NCBI RefSeq assembly: GCF_001866655.1 | Contig: NZ_MLYR01000043.1 | Location: forward strand, 1 to 43,053 | Direction: 5' to 3' | DNA: 43,053 nucleotides | Source of the DNA: Bacillus sp. MUM 116 | GTDB taxonomy: Bacteria; Bacillota; Bacilli; Bacillales; Cytobacillaceae | Shown: in pieces, positions 1 to 6,281 of the stretch | Layout: each line of letters opens with the position of its first letter | Position numbering within the stretch: the stretch's first letter is position 1 | Notes under the pieces: model-generated | The model's database searches: none | Told to the model about the DNA's origin: nothing | Seen by the model: only the letters and a program-made list of their open reading frames with translations | Translations under genes and position numbers: made by a program

Positions 1-168
1 AGCTCCGGTTTCCCGAAGTTATCCCAGTCTTACAGGCAGGTTGCCCACGTGTTACTCACCCGTCCGCCGCTAATCAACAGGAGCAAGCTCCTATTGATTC
101 GCTCGACTTGCATGTATTAGGCACGCCGCCAGCGTTCGTCCTGAGCCAGGATCAAACTCTCCAAGAAA
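1..168 (-). rRNA. rrs: 16S ribosomal RNA, 5' end only (partial)
   Basis: The reverse complement reads as the 5' end of a bacterial 16S rRNA: the GAGTTTGATCCTGGCTCAG primer-8F site is at about 143-161, followed by GACGAACGCTGGCGGCGTG and the V1 region. The gene runs off the left edge, so only about 170 nt are present. The V1 loop, with its AGGAGCTTGCTCCT helix, is of Bacillaceae type. The exact 5' end is estimated from homologues at about 165-170. In B. subtilis an rrn operon also follows pdaB. Confidence 0.97.
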
Positions 169-240
169 GTTGATGTAGCTCGAATTTTACGTTGGCTTCA
201 CTTCAATAAATGAAATGAATAATTATTGTTTGTTGACGTT

Positions 241-290
241 TTGTTTGTTTAGTTTTCAAAGATCAATTTCTCATTATCGCTCAAAAGCGA
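241..290 (-). promoter_or_regulatory. rrn leader with boxA-like conserved segment
   Basis: On the minus strand, downstream of P2, lies GATCTTTGAAAACTAAAC (about 248-265). This is the conserved Bacillus rrn leader segment thought to act in antitermination and 16S processing. Just 5' of it an inverted repeat, TCGCT-N4-AGCGA (277-290), would form a small hairpin near the start of the transcript. Confidence 0.6.
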
Positions 291-297
291 CTTTTTA

Positions 298-326
298 AAT
301 ATATCACTCGCAAATCGCATTGTCAA
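298..326 (-). promoter_or_regulatory. rrn promoter P2 (sigma-A)
   Basis: The minus strand has -35 TTGACA (321-326), a 17-bp spacer and -10 TATATT (298-303). A G lies 7 nt downstream of the -10 box. A +1 G would fit the GTP-sensing start sites known for Bacillus rRNA promoters. Confidence 0.85.
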
Positions 327-369
327 CAATTATTTTCAATTGTTTATTACGTCAGCAGCGACGTTTATA

Positions 370-398
370 AATATAACAGGATAATAAAAATATGTCAA
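370..398 (-). promoter_or_regulatory. rrn promoter P1 (sigma-A)
   Basis: The minus strand has -35 TTGACA (393-398), a 17-bp spacer and -10 TATATT (370-375). It lies 72 bp upstream of P2 with identical core hexamers, giving the tandem arrangement typical of Bacillus rrn operons. An A/T-rich run (about 399-416) just upstream resembles an UP element. Confidence 0.85.
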
Positions 399-416
399 TA
401 ATTCTTTTTAAAAAAA

Positions 417-647
417 CTACCCTTTTTTTCTGCTTCTTTTGTCTTTTCTCATATATTTCAAACATTCACTTGGTGAAGCAACTCGTCTAAATAAAGTAAA
501 TAACACTTTATATCTCTCTTCCATTGCTCTTTTCACAATATGGTCAATCCGCTCATCCCTTAAATCAAAGAGAATTTCATCCATTTCCCGCTTGATTAAA
601 TATTCCATCTCTTTTACTTCTTTTTGGTTAATTAGTATTCCCAGCAT
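417..647 (-). CDS. Small conserved-looking protein of unknown function, between pdaB and rrn
   Basis: A 76-residue, highly charged protein with no membrane segment or signal peptide, predicted largely helical and ending in a basic tail (residues about 65-76). The ATG at 647 has a good ribosome binding site, TGGAGG, 8 nt upstream, which is the main reason to accept it as a gene. It is divergent from pdaB and ends about 20 bp before the rrn P1 -35 box. I recognise no domain. The motif EERYKVLFTLFRRVA looks conserved-helical, and I have a vague memory of similar ORFs beside pdaB in other Bacillaceae. No terminator separates it from rrn P1, so read-through is possible. Confidence 0.7.
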   Translation of the reverse strand: MLGILINQKEVKEMEYLIKREMDEILFDLRDERIDHIVKRAMEERYKVLFTLFRRVASPSECLKYMRKDKRSRKKG

Positions 648-720
648 CCAATGACCTCCAGTAAATTTCTGTTCTAGTAGTGTTTTCCAAATAATTCAAT
701 TTTATAATAAAAAACTTTAT

Positions 721-749
721 TCATATTCTTAAAAATCGCGTCATAAGTT
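721..749 (+). promoter_or_regulatory. Likely sigma-E promoter of pdaB
   Basis: -35-like TCATATT (721-727), a 14-bp spacer and -10-like CATAAGTT (742-749). The -35 fits the sigma-E consensus KMATATT exactly and the -10 matches six of eight positions of CATACANT. It lies about 35 bp upstream of the chosen pdaB start. A mother-cell sigma factor would agree with PdaB's role in sporulation. Confidence 0.6.
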
Positions 750-782
750 GAGACAAGGATGGTAATGGACGAGGTGGTCAGG

Positions 783-1535
783 ATGAAGTTTTTTTATGTA
801 TTAAACGGCAAGTCGTTGAAAAACTTTTCATTAATCTTAATTGCTGCTTTTTTTACGGCGTGGTTCCTTTACATGCAGAATATTGCCCAATTCCCCGTTT
901 TTTCTACAAAAGATGGTCCTAAAGCGATTTATCGCGGCGAAAAAGACATTGCCTTATCTTTTAATATAGGCTGGGGGGATGAAAAAGCCAAACCGATTTT
1001 AAACACTTTAAAAAAAGAAGGAGTCAAATCTGCAACATTCTTTTTAGCAGGATCATGGGCTGAGCGTCATCCCGATATCGTCAGCAGCATTGTAAAAGAA
1101 GGTTACGAAATAGGCATCCTTGGCTACGCCTATGAGAATTATAAAAGTTTAGAGGATGCAAAAATTCGCAAAGACATTTCAAAAGCCCAAGAAGTTTTTA
1201 CTAAATTAAATGTAAAAAATATTAAACTTCTGCGTGCTCCAACCGGGCACTTCGATGAAAGAACGTTAAAAATTGCTGAAGTGTATGGGTATACGGTTGT
1301 CCATTGGAGTGTGGATTCGCAGGATTGGACAAATCCCGGCGTTAAAACCATTGTAGCGAATGTTGAAAAAGCAAAAAAAGGAGATATCGTTCTTTTACAT
1401 GCATCTGATTCAGCTAAGCAAACCTTAAAGGCTTTGCCGGCAATTATTCAAGAAATTCACCATAAAGGCTTAAAGCTTATTTCCGTTTCGGAAATGATCG
1501 CTAATGGCCATGTCAGTTCAAAAGAAATAAAATAA
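783..1535 (+). CDS. pdaB: Sporulation polysaccharide deacetylase family protein PdaB
   Basis: NodB-fold polysaccharide deacetylase-like protein of about 250 residues with one N-terminal membrane anchor (about residues 16-35). PdaB is needed to keep the spore cortex intact late in sporulation. The fold is supported by [17 protein letters not shown], the [16 protein letters not shown] segment and the C-terminal DIVLLHASD motif. The first metal-binding motif reads SFNIGWGD, with Asn where canonical deacetylases (and, as I recall it, B. subtilis PdaB) have Asp. The second motif (HxxxH) is absent, so classical catalysis is doubtful. I chose the ATG at 783 because GAGGTGG precedes it by 5 nt; the ATG at 759 lies too close to the predicted start point. 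It converges on kbaA. Confidence 0.93.
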   Translation: MKFFYVLNGKSLKNFSLILIAAFFTAWFLYMQNIAQFPVFSTKDGPKAIYRGEKDIALSFNIGWGDEKAKPILNTLKKEGVKSATFFLAGSWAERHPDIVSSIVKEGYEIGILGYAYENYKSLEDAKIRKDISKAQEVFTKLNVKNIKLLRAPTGHFDERTLKIAEVYGYTVVHWSVDSQDWTNPGVKTIVANVEKAKKGDIVLLHASDSAKQTLKALPAIIQEIHHKGLKLISVSEMIANGHVSSKEIK

Positions 1536-1543
1536 CCTCACAC

Positions 1544-1580
1544 AAAAACCGCCCCTTTTCATTCTAAAGGGACGGTTTTT
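1544..1580. terminator. Bidirectional terminator between pdaB and kbaA
   Basis: AAAAACCGCCCCTTT and AAAGGGACGGTTTTT form a 15-bp stem with one mismatch and a 7-nt loop, giving A- and T-tracts on both sides. The stem overlaps the last codons and the TAG stop of kbaA, so the hairpin arm is itself coding sequence on the minus strand. Confidence 0.9.
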
Positions 1581-2250
1581 TATTGGTTTTATTTTTTACA
1601 GCTTTATGCTTATTCCCAGCCGCTGCATTTTTGCGATTTTGTCTTTCCTGATCGGAACGTTCATTTAATTTTTGAAGAATCAATAATTGATACGCATTAC
1701 AGGCCAAGAGACCAAAAACCATAAGGTATACCCAGCTTCTTTCATTAACCCGCAGGACAGGAACCCATTCCACAACTGTTACAACAACCATAAAAAATAA
1801 AGCAGGAATAAAAGCCGTTAGATTCGTTTGTTTACTCTTAAACCAGGCAACAGCCAAACCAATGAGGAATGGAATTAACGCTACCCCAATATAGGGCATA
1901 ACAGAATCCCCCGGCTTTGCAAATGCTGCATAACGCATATAAACCAAATCAAACAGGCAAAATAGAATGAGCACCGTTTGAACCCCATTCCAAAGGGTGG
2001 TTGACTTAAAAATCCCTAAACCAAACCTATGTATGGTTAAATAAGCAAAAAAGCCCATTTGACTAATGACACTAAAAAGGAATCCCATAACAATTAACCA
2101 TATTGTTGTTGATATTATATCAATTAGGTTAAATTCAGTAAAATAATGCTGAAATTCACTCCAGCGAACAATAAAACCCACAATAGCCGTTGTGAGCCCG
2201 CCCACCAATAAAGTGTTCAAAAACAGTTTTACCCAATTGCGGCTTGTCAC
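1564..2250 (-). CDS. kbaA: KinB-signalling pathway activation protein KbaA
   Basis: Integral membrane protein of about 228 residues with roughly six hydrophobic segments, carrying the family segment SQMGFFAYLTIHRFGLG. In B. subtilis KbaA is needed for the KinB kinase branch of the phosphorelay that starts sporulation. I chose the GTG at 2250 because GGAGG lies 8 nt upstream; the TTG at 2265 would overlap that site. The C-terminal tail is basic and polar (about residues 200-228). It is divergent from gerD and convergent with pdaB, as in B. subtilis. The last codons lie inside the shared terminator stem. Confidence 0.93.
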   Translation of the reverse strand: MTSRNWVKLFLNTLLVGGLTTAIVGFIVRWSEFQHYFTEFNLIDIISTTIWLIVMGFLFSVISQMGFFAYLTIHRFGLGIFKSTTLWNGVQTVLILFCLFDLVYMRYAAFAKPGDSVMPYIGVALIPFLIGLAVAWFKSKQTNLTAFIPALFFMVVVTVVEWVPVLRVNERSWVYLMVFGLLACNAYQLLILQKLNERSDQERQNRKNAAAGNKHKAVKNKTNKKPSL

Positions 2251-2286
2251 ACCATAAACCTCCAAAATAAATATGCATTCCTAATG

Positions 2287-2295
2287 ATTGTACCA
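2287..2295 (-). promoter_or_regulatory. Possible extended -10 promoter of kbaA
   Basis: The minus strand reads TGGTACAAT, an extended -10 element (TGnTACAAT), 37 bp upstream of the GTG start. No good -35 hexamer is seen. Confidence 0.4.
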
Positions 2296-2333
2296 ATCCA
2301 TTTTTGAAAAATCCATATTTTAAAATCCTTCAC

Positions 2334-2363
2334 GCATAATCTTTCTCAATTTTCTTCATCATA
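2334..2363 (+). promoter_or_regulatory. Likely sigma-G promoter of gerD
   Basis: -35 GCATA (2334-2338), an 18-bp spacer and -10 CATCATA (2357-2363). This fits the forespore sigma-G pattern GYATR-N18-CATNNTA with no mismatch. It lies about 35 bp before the gerD ATG. gerD is a known forespore gene. Confidence 0.7.
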
Positions 2364-2398
2364 AAATTAAGGATTCTTATGTGAAAGGAGCTTTTCAA

Positions 2399-3028
2399 AT
2401 GAAAGCGAAAATTATACTGCTCCTCCTACCCATCATGATGTTGTTATCCAGCTGCGCATCCACAGACACCAGCAGCGGTGGACAAGTTGATTATGACCAA
2501 ACAAAAAAAATGGTCGTTGATATTCTAAAAACTGATGATGGTAAGAAGGCAATTCAAGAAGTGATGTCTGATGATAAAATGAAGGAAAAGTTAGTGATGG
2601 ACCAGAAGATGGTTTCACAGACAATTGAACAAACCCTTACTTCCGATAAAGCAACAACCTTTTGGAAAAAAACCTTCAGTGATCCAAAATTTGCTCAAGG
2701 TGTTGCCAAAAACATGAGATCCGAAAACGAAAAGCTGCTAAAGGATTTAATGAATGACCCTCAGTATAGAGGTATGATGATTCAAGTTTTTAAAGAGCCG
2801 GAAATCCAAAAGGAATTAGCGGATGCATTAAAAAGTAAAGAATACCGTGAGCATCTTCAAAAGGTAATTGCCGAAACGATCGAGAGTCCGTTATTTAAAG
2901 CTAAAATGCAGGAACTTCTGCTTAAAGCTGCAGAGGATGTAAAAAATAGTTCAAGCGGCGGAAAAGATAGTGGCGGAAGCCAATCAAGCGGCGGGCAAAG
3001 CGGTAAGGGCGGCAGCAGCGGTGCCTAA
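2399..3028 (+). CDS. gerD: Spore germination lipoprotein GerD
   Basis: A 209-residue lipoprotein. A signal peptide ends in the lipobox LLSSC (Cys at about residue 19), so the mature protein should be lipidated and anchored to the outer face of the inner spore membrane. GerD is the scaffold that clusters germinant receptors into the germinosome. The middle is helical, with repeated acidic/basic heptads (about residues 35-180) as expected for its trimeric helical core. The C-terminal 25 residues form a Ser/Gly-rich tail. I chose the ATG at 2399 because AAGGAG precedes it by 8 nt; the upstream in-frame GTG at 2381 overlaps that site. A sigma-G-like promoter lies just upstream. Confidence 0.95.
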   Translation: MKAKIILLLLPIMMLLSSCASTDTSSGGQVDYDQTKKMVVDILKTDDGKKAIQEVMSDDKMKEKLVMDQKMVSQTIEQTLTSDKATTFWKKTFSDPKFAQGVAKNMRSENEKLLKDLMNDPQYRGMMIQVFKEPEIQKELADALKSKEYREHLQKVIAETIESPLFKAKMQELLLKAAEDVKNSSSGGKDSGGSQSSGGQSGKGGSSGA

Positions 3029-3087
3029 TTAACCATAATAAAGGCCCACTTGAATAGTGTTGTCCTTATTCCGCTTTCCCATCAACC

Positions 3088-3123
3088 AAAAAAGCCCCTT
3101 CCAATTAAGGAAGAGGTTTTTTT
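3088..3123. terminator. Bidirectional terminator between gerD and salA
   Basis: CCCCTTCC (3095-3102) pairs with GGAAGAGG (3109-3116) around the loop AATTAA, with A's on the left and T's on the right. It can stop both gerD (plus) and salA (minus). It ends 2 bp before the salA stop codon. Confidence 0.85.
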
Positions 3124-3124
3124 G

Positions 3125-4180
3125 TTATTTCTTTAAAAGACTTGTCACTTTTTCAGCAATATCTATATAAATTTTTCCGATTGGATGGTCCTCTTGATAC
3201 ACAGATGGGGCAAAATCTTCGTCATTCCAATCAGGCTGGTTTAGCGGTAGACGCCCAAGTACTTCTGTATTTAATTCTTCCGCCAATTTATCTCCACCAC
3301 CGCGGCCAAATACGTATTCTTTTTCGCCAGACTGCTTACTTTCAAAATAAGCCATATTTTCAATTACACCCAGGATTTCATGTTCCGTACGAACTGCCAT
3401 TGCACCGGCACGGGCCGCTACAAATGCCGCTGTCGGATGTGGTGTTGTAACGATAATTTCCTTACATGCCGGAAGCATGGTGTGAACATCTAATGCAACG
3501 TCCCCTGTTCCTGGAGGAAGGTCTAACAATAAATAATCCACTTCTCCCCATTCGACTTCATGGAAGAAGCTGTTCAGCATTTTTCCAAGCATTGGTCCAC
3601 GCCAAATGATTGGCGCATTATCCTCGACAAAGAATCCCATAGAAATGACTTGAACTCCGAAACGTTCAACTGGAATAATTTTTTCTCCTCTAACTACAGG
3701 CCGCTTAGTAATTCCCATCATATCCGGTACACTAAACCCGTAAATATCTGCATCAATCAGCCCTACTTTTTTACCTAGACGGGCTAAAGCAACAGCAAGG
3801 TTAACTGATACAGTAGATTTACCTACGCCACCTTTACCAGAAGCAATCGCAATAAAGGTTGTATTTTTAGACGAAAGTAAACCTTTATCCTCCGTTTCTT
3901 CAGCTGAGTGGCGATGGGCCGTAAGCACCTCTTCAGACAATTCACCAAAGCGAATCCCTACAGTGACCGCTCCAGCTTCTTTTAATACATTTACAATTTG
4001 TGTTTGCAATTGTAGTTGCTCGGCCGTTCCGGTTTTTGCTATATCAACTTTAACGCTGACATGGTTTTTTTCTTCTTTAATTTTTATTTCCTCGATTGCA
4101 TTTAATTCTAATAATGTTTTATGTAAAAATGGTTCTTTTAAGCCGCCAAGAATTTCACGGACTTTTGCTTCTGTTAGCAT
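3125..4180 (-). CDS. salA: Mrp/NBP35-family P-loop ATPase SalA
   Basis: A 351-residue protein. An N-terminal MIP18/DUF59-like domain (about residues 1-85) is followed by a Mrp/ParA-type ATPase domain with the deviant Walker A GKGGVGKST (about residue 115) and the DLPPGTGD segment. The cysteine pair that binds Fe-S in Mrp proteins is absent: the equivalent stretch reads AYFESKQSGEKEYVFG. This matches SalA of B. subtilis, an ATP-dependent DNA-binding regulator that represses scoC and so favours protease production. I chose the ATG at 4180, with GAGGTG 8 nt upstream. The longer frame to 4228 has no ribosome binding site. Confidence 0.92.
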   Translation of the reverse strand: MLTEAKVREILGGLKEPFLHKTLLELNAIEEIKIKEEKNHVSVKVDIAKTGTAEQLQLQTQIVNVLKEAGAVTVGIRFGELSEEVLTAHRHSAEETEDKGLLSSKNTTFIAIASGKGGVGKSTVSVNLAVALARLGKKVGLIDADIYGFSVPDMMGITKRPVVRGEKIIPVERFGVQVISMGFFVEDNAPIIWRGPMLGKMLNSFFHEVEWGEVDYLLLDLPPGTGDVALDVHTMLPACKEIIVTTPHPTAAFVAARAGAMAVRTEHEILGVIENMAYFESKQSGEKEYVFGRGGGDKLAEELNTEVLGRLPLNQPDWNDEDFAPSVYQEDHPIGKIYIDIAEKVTSLLKK

Positions 4181-4218
4181 GTAAAAACACCTCACCATTG
4201 AATTCGTTTCCAAATTCA

Positions 4219-4227
4219 AGTATACCA
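4219..4227 (-). promoter_or_regulatory. Likely extended -10 promoter of salA
   Basis: The minus strand reads TGGTATACT, an extended -10 element 39 bp upstream of the salA ATG. The -35 region is poor. SalA of B. subtilis is reported to control its own gene; I cannot identify an operator here. Confidence 0.5.
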
Positions 4228-4284
4228 TAACTCTGAATAAAAACAGTTAACTGAATCACAGTAAACCCTGTTCTAATATTGTAA

Positions 4285-4433
4285 AGAAAAGCGGAAGCGC
4301 CTTGGTAAGCCCCGACTGCTGCTTGCGGGCTTGACGGTGAAGTCGGCATTTGACTTCATCGCCAGGACCGAAGCGACCTAGGAAAAAAACAGTTCATTTT
4401 TTCCCCAGAGGGGCTAGGTGCTGAAGCTAGACA
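4285..4433. repeat. Dispersed intergenic repeat, copy A
   Basis: A roughly 150-bp element between salA and cwlD. Its left half carries GCGGAAGCGCCTTGG and AGCCCCGAC, its centre GACCGAAGCGACCTAGG, and its right end GGGGCTAGGTGCTGAAGC. Over about 130 bp it is roughly 80-85% identical by eye to 42921-43053. The ends are imperfect inverted repeats (AGCGCCT/AGGTGCT and AGCCCC/GGGGCT), and an internal hairpin GGAAAAAA...TTTTTTCC is kept in both copies. It has no ORF, so it is a non-autonomous, structured repeat, possibly MITE-like. Similar sequences are, to my knowledge, common between genes in Bacillaceae. Confidence 0.85.
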
Positions 4434-4439
4434 AAATCA

Positions 4440-4463
4440 AAAAGATGAGCGAAATGCTCATCT
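4440..4463 (-). terminator. Terminator of the ybaK-cwlD unit
   Basis: An 8-bp perfect stem, AGATGAGC (4443-4450) with GCTCATCT (4456-4463), has a 5-nt loop. On the minus strand it is followed by TTTTTGATTTT. It lies 4 bp after the cwlD stop codon. Confidence 0.88.
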
Positions 4464-4466
4464 CCC

Positions 4467-5198
4467 TTAATCTGTTTCTTTTAATTCTTTTTCATACGTA
4501 AAATAACGAATAATCCCTTTATAAATGGATGCAGCTACTTTTTCTTGGTATTCGTCGGTTTTTAAATATTCCTTTTCTGCAGGATTGGATAAGAAGCCGA
4601 CCTCAACTAATACTCCAGGCTTTTTCGCATTTTTTAAAATATAGACATGGCCTAAAGGCTTAGCTTTTCGATTGGTATTTTCCAAATTACGCCTTAACTC
4701 ATCTTGAATAAATTTTGCTGCTTTTTCGTTTTCTTTATAATGGGGGGAATAAAAGGTTTGGGCTCCGCTCCATCTGGCAGAAGGAATGGCATTTAAATGA
4801 ATACTAACAAAAAGGTTTATATCATTGCTATTAATCGTTTTAAGCCTTTGCTTTAGATCTTCTACCTTTCTTCTGCTATACCCCCTTGTTGTAGGGTCCG
4901 CCAAGTCCTCATCTTTCTCTCTCGTCATCATAACGAGGGCACCGTGCTGCTGGAGAAAATCCCTGACCTTAAAGGAAATATCCAAAGCAATATCCTTTTC
5001 TAAGGTTTTTCCATCGCCGGCGCCTCCATCAGGACCACCATGACCCGGGTCAATTAAAATGATTTTCCCTGATAAGGGCAGATTCCATGATTTCCATGAT
5101 TTATCTTCCATAAAATCATGTTGCAAAATCAGGAACAATAAAAGTAAACCCACAGAGAACGCTATAATTTTTACTCTTCTCTTTAGCAACCAAATCAT
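4467..5198 (-). CDS. cwlD: N-acetylmuramoyl-L-alanine amidase CwlD (spore cortex muramic lactam formation)
   Basis: Amidase_3-family zinc hydrolase of about 243 residues with an N-terminal membrane/signal segment. The zinc and catalytic motifs are present: DPGHGGPDGG, the downstream Glu in LEKDIALDI, SIHLNA, and the C-terminal catalytic Glu in VEVGFLSNPAEKEYL. CwlD strips peptides from muramic acid so that PdaA can form muramic delta-lactam in the spore cortex. Three starts are possible: ATG 5222 (no ribosome binding site), ATG 5198 (AAGGA directly adjacent) and TTG 5189 (AAGGA 9 nt upstream, best spacing). I list 5198, but 5189 is a real alternative. ybaK lies 68 bp upstream and is probably co-transcribed. 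Confidence 0.93.
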   Translation of the reverse strand: MIWLLKRRVKIIAFSVGLLLLFLILQHDFMEDKSWKSWNLPLSGKIILIDPGHGGPDGGAGDGKTLEKDIALDISFKVRDFLQQHGALVMMTREKDEDLADPTTRGYSRRKVEDLKQRLKTINSNDINLFVSIHLNAIPSARWSGAQTFYSPHYKENEKAAKFIQDELRRNLENTNRKAKPLGHVYILKNAKKPGVLVEVGFLSNPAEKEYLKTDEYQEKVAASIYKGIIRYFTYEKELKETD

Positions 5199-5266
5199 TC
5201 CTTCCCGCTCGTCCATGTTCATTTAAATATATGGGACAAGGGGATGATTTAGAACTAATGGATTAC

Positions 5267-5710
5267 CTAGTGCAGACGTAGCTTATGCCGTCGTTCACCT
5301 TTTTGGTATCCTTCAAGCCACCAGACATTAATATATTGTTCACAAAGATAGTAAAGGGATTCACTCATCGTCCCTTCCTCTCCGTTACCCCAATAAAGTA
5401 AAAAATTAAAAAGGGTATCAACTAAATGCCTTTCTTCCTTGTAGCAGCGTTTTCTAACTTCTTCGATATTTTCGCCATAATGACCAAATTTACTGTACTT
5501 AGCCCCTAAAAGAAAGGCTTCCAGCGCCACATCGTAACAAGCCTCTTCCACACCTGCATGCATGACAAAACTTGATGTGATTCTTGAGGACCCAAAATAT
5601 TGCTGAACCCTTTCTTTTAATGTTTTTATCGATAAGTCTCTAAGGACTGAACGCTCATATTTTATTTGTTTATCCCGTTTCTTTTCTTTAAAGGTTGTAA
5701 TAACAGTCAC
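5267..5710 (-). CDS. ybaK: YbaK-family protein (DUF2521), unknown function
   Basis: A protein of about 147 residues resembling B. subtilis YbaK in both content and position directly upstream of cwlD. Recognisable stretches are VITTFKEKKRDKQ at the N-terminus, SSFVMHAGVEEACYDVALEA and GAKYSKFGHYGENIEEVRKR in the middle, and a basic C-terminus. It has no signal peptide, membrane segment or known catalytic motif, and its function is not established. I chose the GTG at 5710 because AAGAGG lies 8 nt upstream; the GTG at 5719 overlaps that site. No clear promoter is seen between its start and the terminator at 5788. Confidence 0.88.
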   Translation of the reverse strand: MTVITTFKEKKRDKQIKYERSVLRDLSIKTLKERVQQYFGSSRITSSFVMHAGVEEACYDVALEAFLLGAKYSKFGHYGENIEEVRKRCYKEERHLVDTLFNFLLYWGNGEEGTMSESLYYLCEQYINVWWLEGYQKGERRHKLRLH

Positions 5711-5787
5711 AGTTTTCACCTCTTAGGACTATTCTTCATCCCTTAATCCTAAGAAATGCAAAATTTCAGCTGCCAATTTTATGGTTT

Positions 5788-5812
5788 AAAAAATCCAGCC
5801 ATTTTGACTGGA
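5788..5812 (-). terminator. Terminator upstream of ybaK
   Basis: The minus strand forms TCCAG (5808-5812) with CTGGA (5794-5798), extendable by two G-T pairs, and is followed by TTTTTT (5788-5793). It would stop transcripts coming from the DUF3967 regulator region before ybaK. Confidence 0.6.
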
Positions 5813-5899
5813 CTTTAAAATCTTTAATTATTTTTCAACCAATAAACATCACTTGCACCACAACAGCATCTATCAACGGAATAATCCCTTCATCTAAGA

Positions 5900-6160
5900 T
5901 TAGATTTATTGGATCTACTCAGATTTTGTATTATTTCCCGGGAATATGTTGAAATTTGAAATATAATAAATCCTATTTAAAACAATGGAATTTCTGTTTT
6001 TGAGGGTTGTCTTCGGGCTCAATATATCTAAACTTTAATTTATATGTATCGCATTTCTCAATGACTGTTTCAGTTTTTTATCTATATTAAGTCTTCAGCT
6101 GTATCGTCTAGGTCTTTACTGTATCAAGTAACGCTTTAAGCTATGAAGGTTTTGAATCCA
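5900..6160 (-). pseudogene. Decayed second copy of the DUF3967/MerR-type regulator
   Basis: Three collinear blocks match the intact gene at 6282-6989. (1) At about 6097-6134, ALLDT then, after a 1-nt frame change, LDDTAEDL, against ALRDTKKPLDDTAKDL. At DNA level this block is about 75% identical over some 60 bp by eye. (2) At about 6043, CDTYK against SDTYR. (3) At about 5925-5945, REIIQNLS against KEIQNLR. Stops and frame breaks lie between them, and the N-terminal helix-turn-helix part is missing. The third block is short and weak, so the left boundary is uncertain. The operator-like sequence at 6168-6186 sits directly upstream, as expected if a promoter-proximal piece was deleted. Confidence 0.6.
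5933..5946. other. Noc-binding-site-like box
   Basis: ATTTCCCGGGAATA matches 12 of 14 positions of the published B. subtilis Noc consensus ATTTCCCGGGAAAT, including the whole CCCGGG core. Noc binds such sites across the origin-proximal chromosome for nucleoid occlusion. The ribosomal cluster is origin-proximal in Bacillus, which fits. A single near-match could be chance. Confidence 0.45.
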
Positions 6161-6167
6161 ATCCAAG

Positions 6168-6186
6168 TTATATCGCCCAGCGATAC
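6168..6186. promoter_or_regulatory. Operator-like repeat, copy 1 (next to the pseudogene)
   Basis: TTATATCGCCCAGCGATAC is identical over 19 bp to 7037-7055. Its core TATCGC-CCA-GCGATA (6171-6185) is a perfect inverted repeat with a 3-bp centre. On the minus strand it runs into TATAAC, a degenerate -10 box, so this appears to be the old promoter/operator of the decayed gene copy. Confidence 0.65.
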
Positions 6187-6281
6187 ATACTCAAAAAATA
6201 GCTTGCAGCAGGAAAAACTAACATTTGTTTCCACATCAAAATTTTCCCCTCAACGATTACCCCAAAAGCCTTAGTAGGCCC

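Noticed and set aside
5041..5053. CCCGGG core (TGACCCGGGTCAA) resembling a Noc box in cwlD
   Set aside because: The flanking bases do not fit the Noc consensus and they encode the conserved DPGHG motif.
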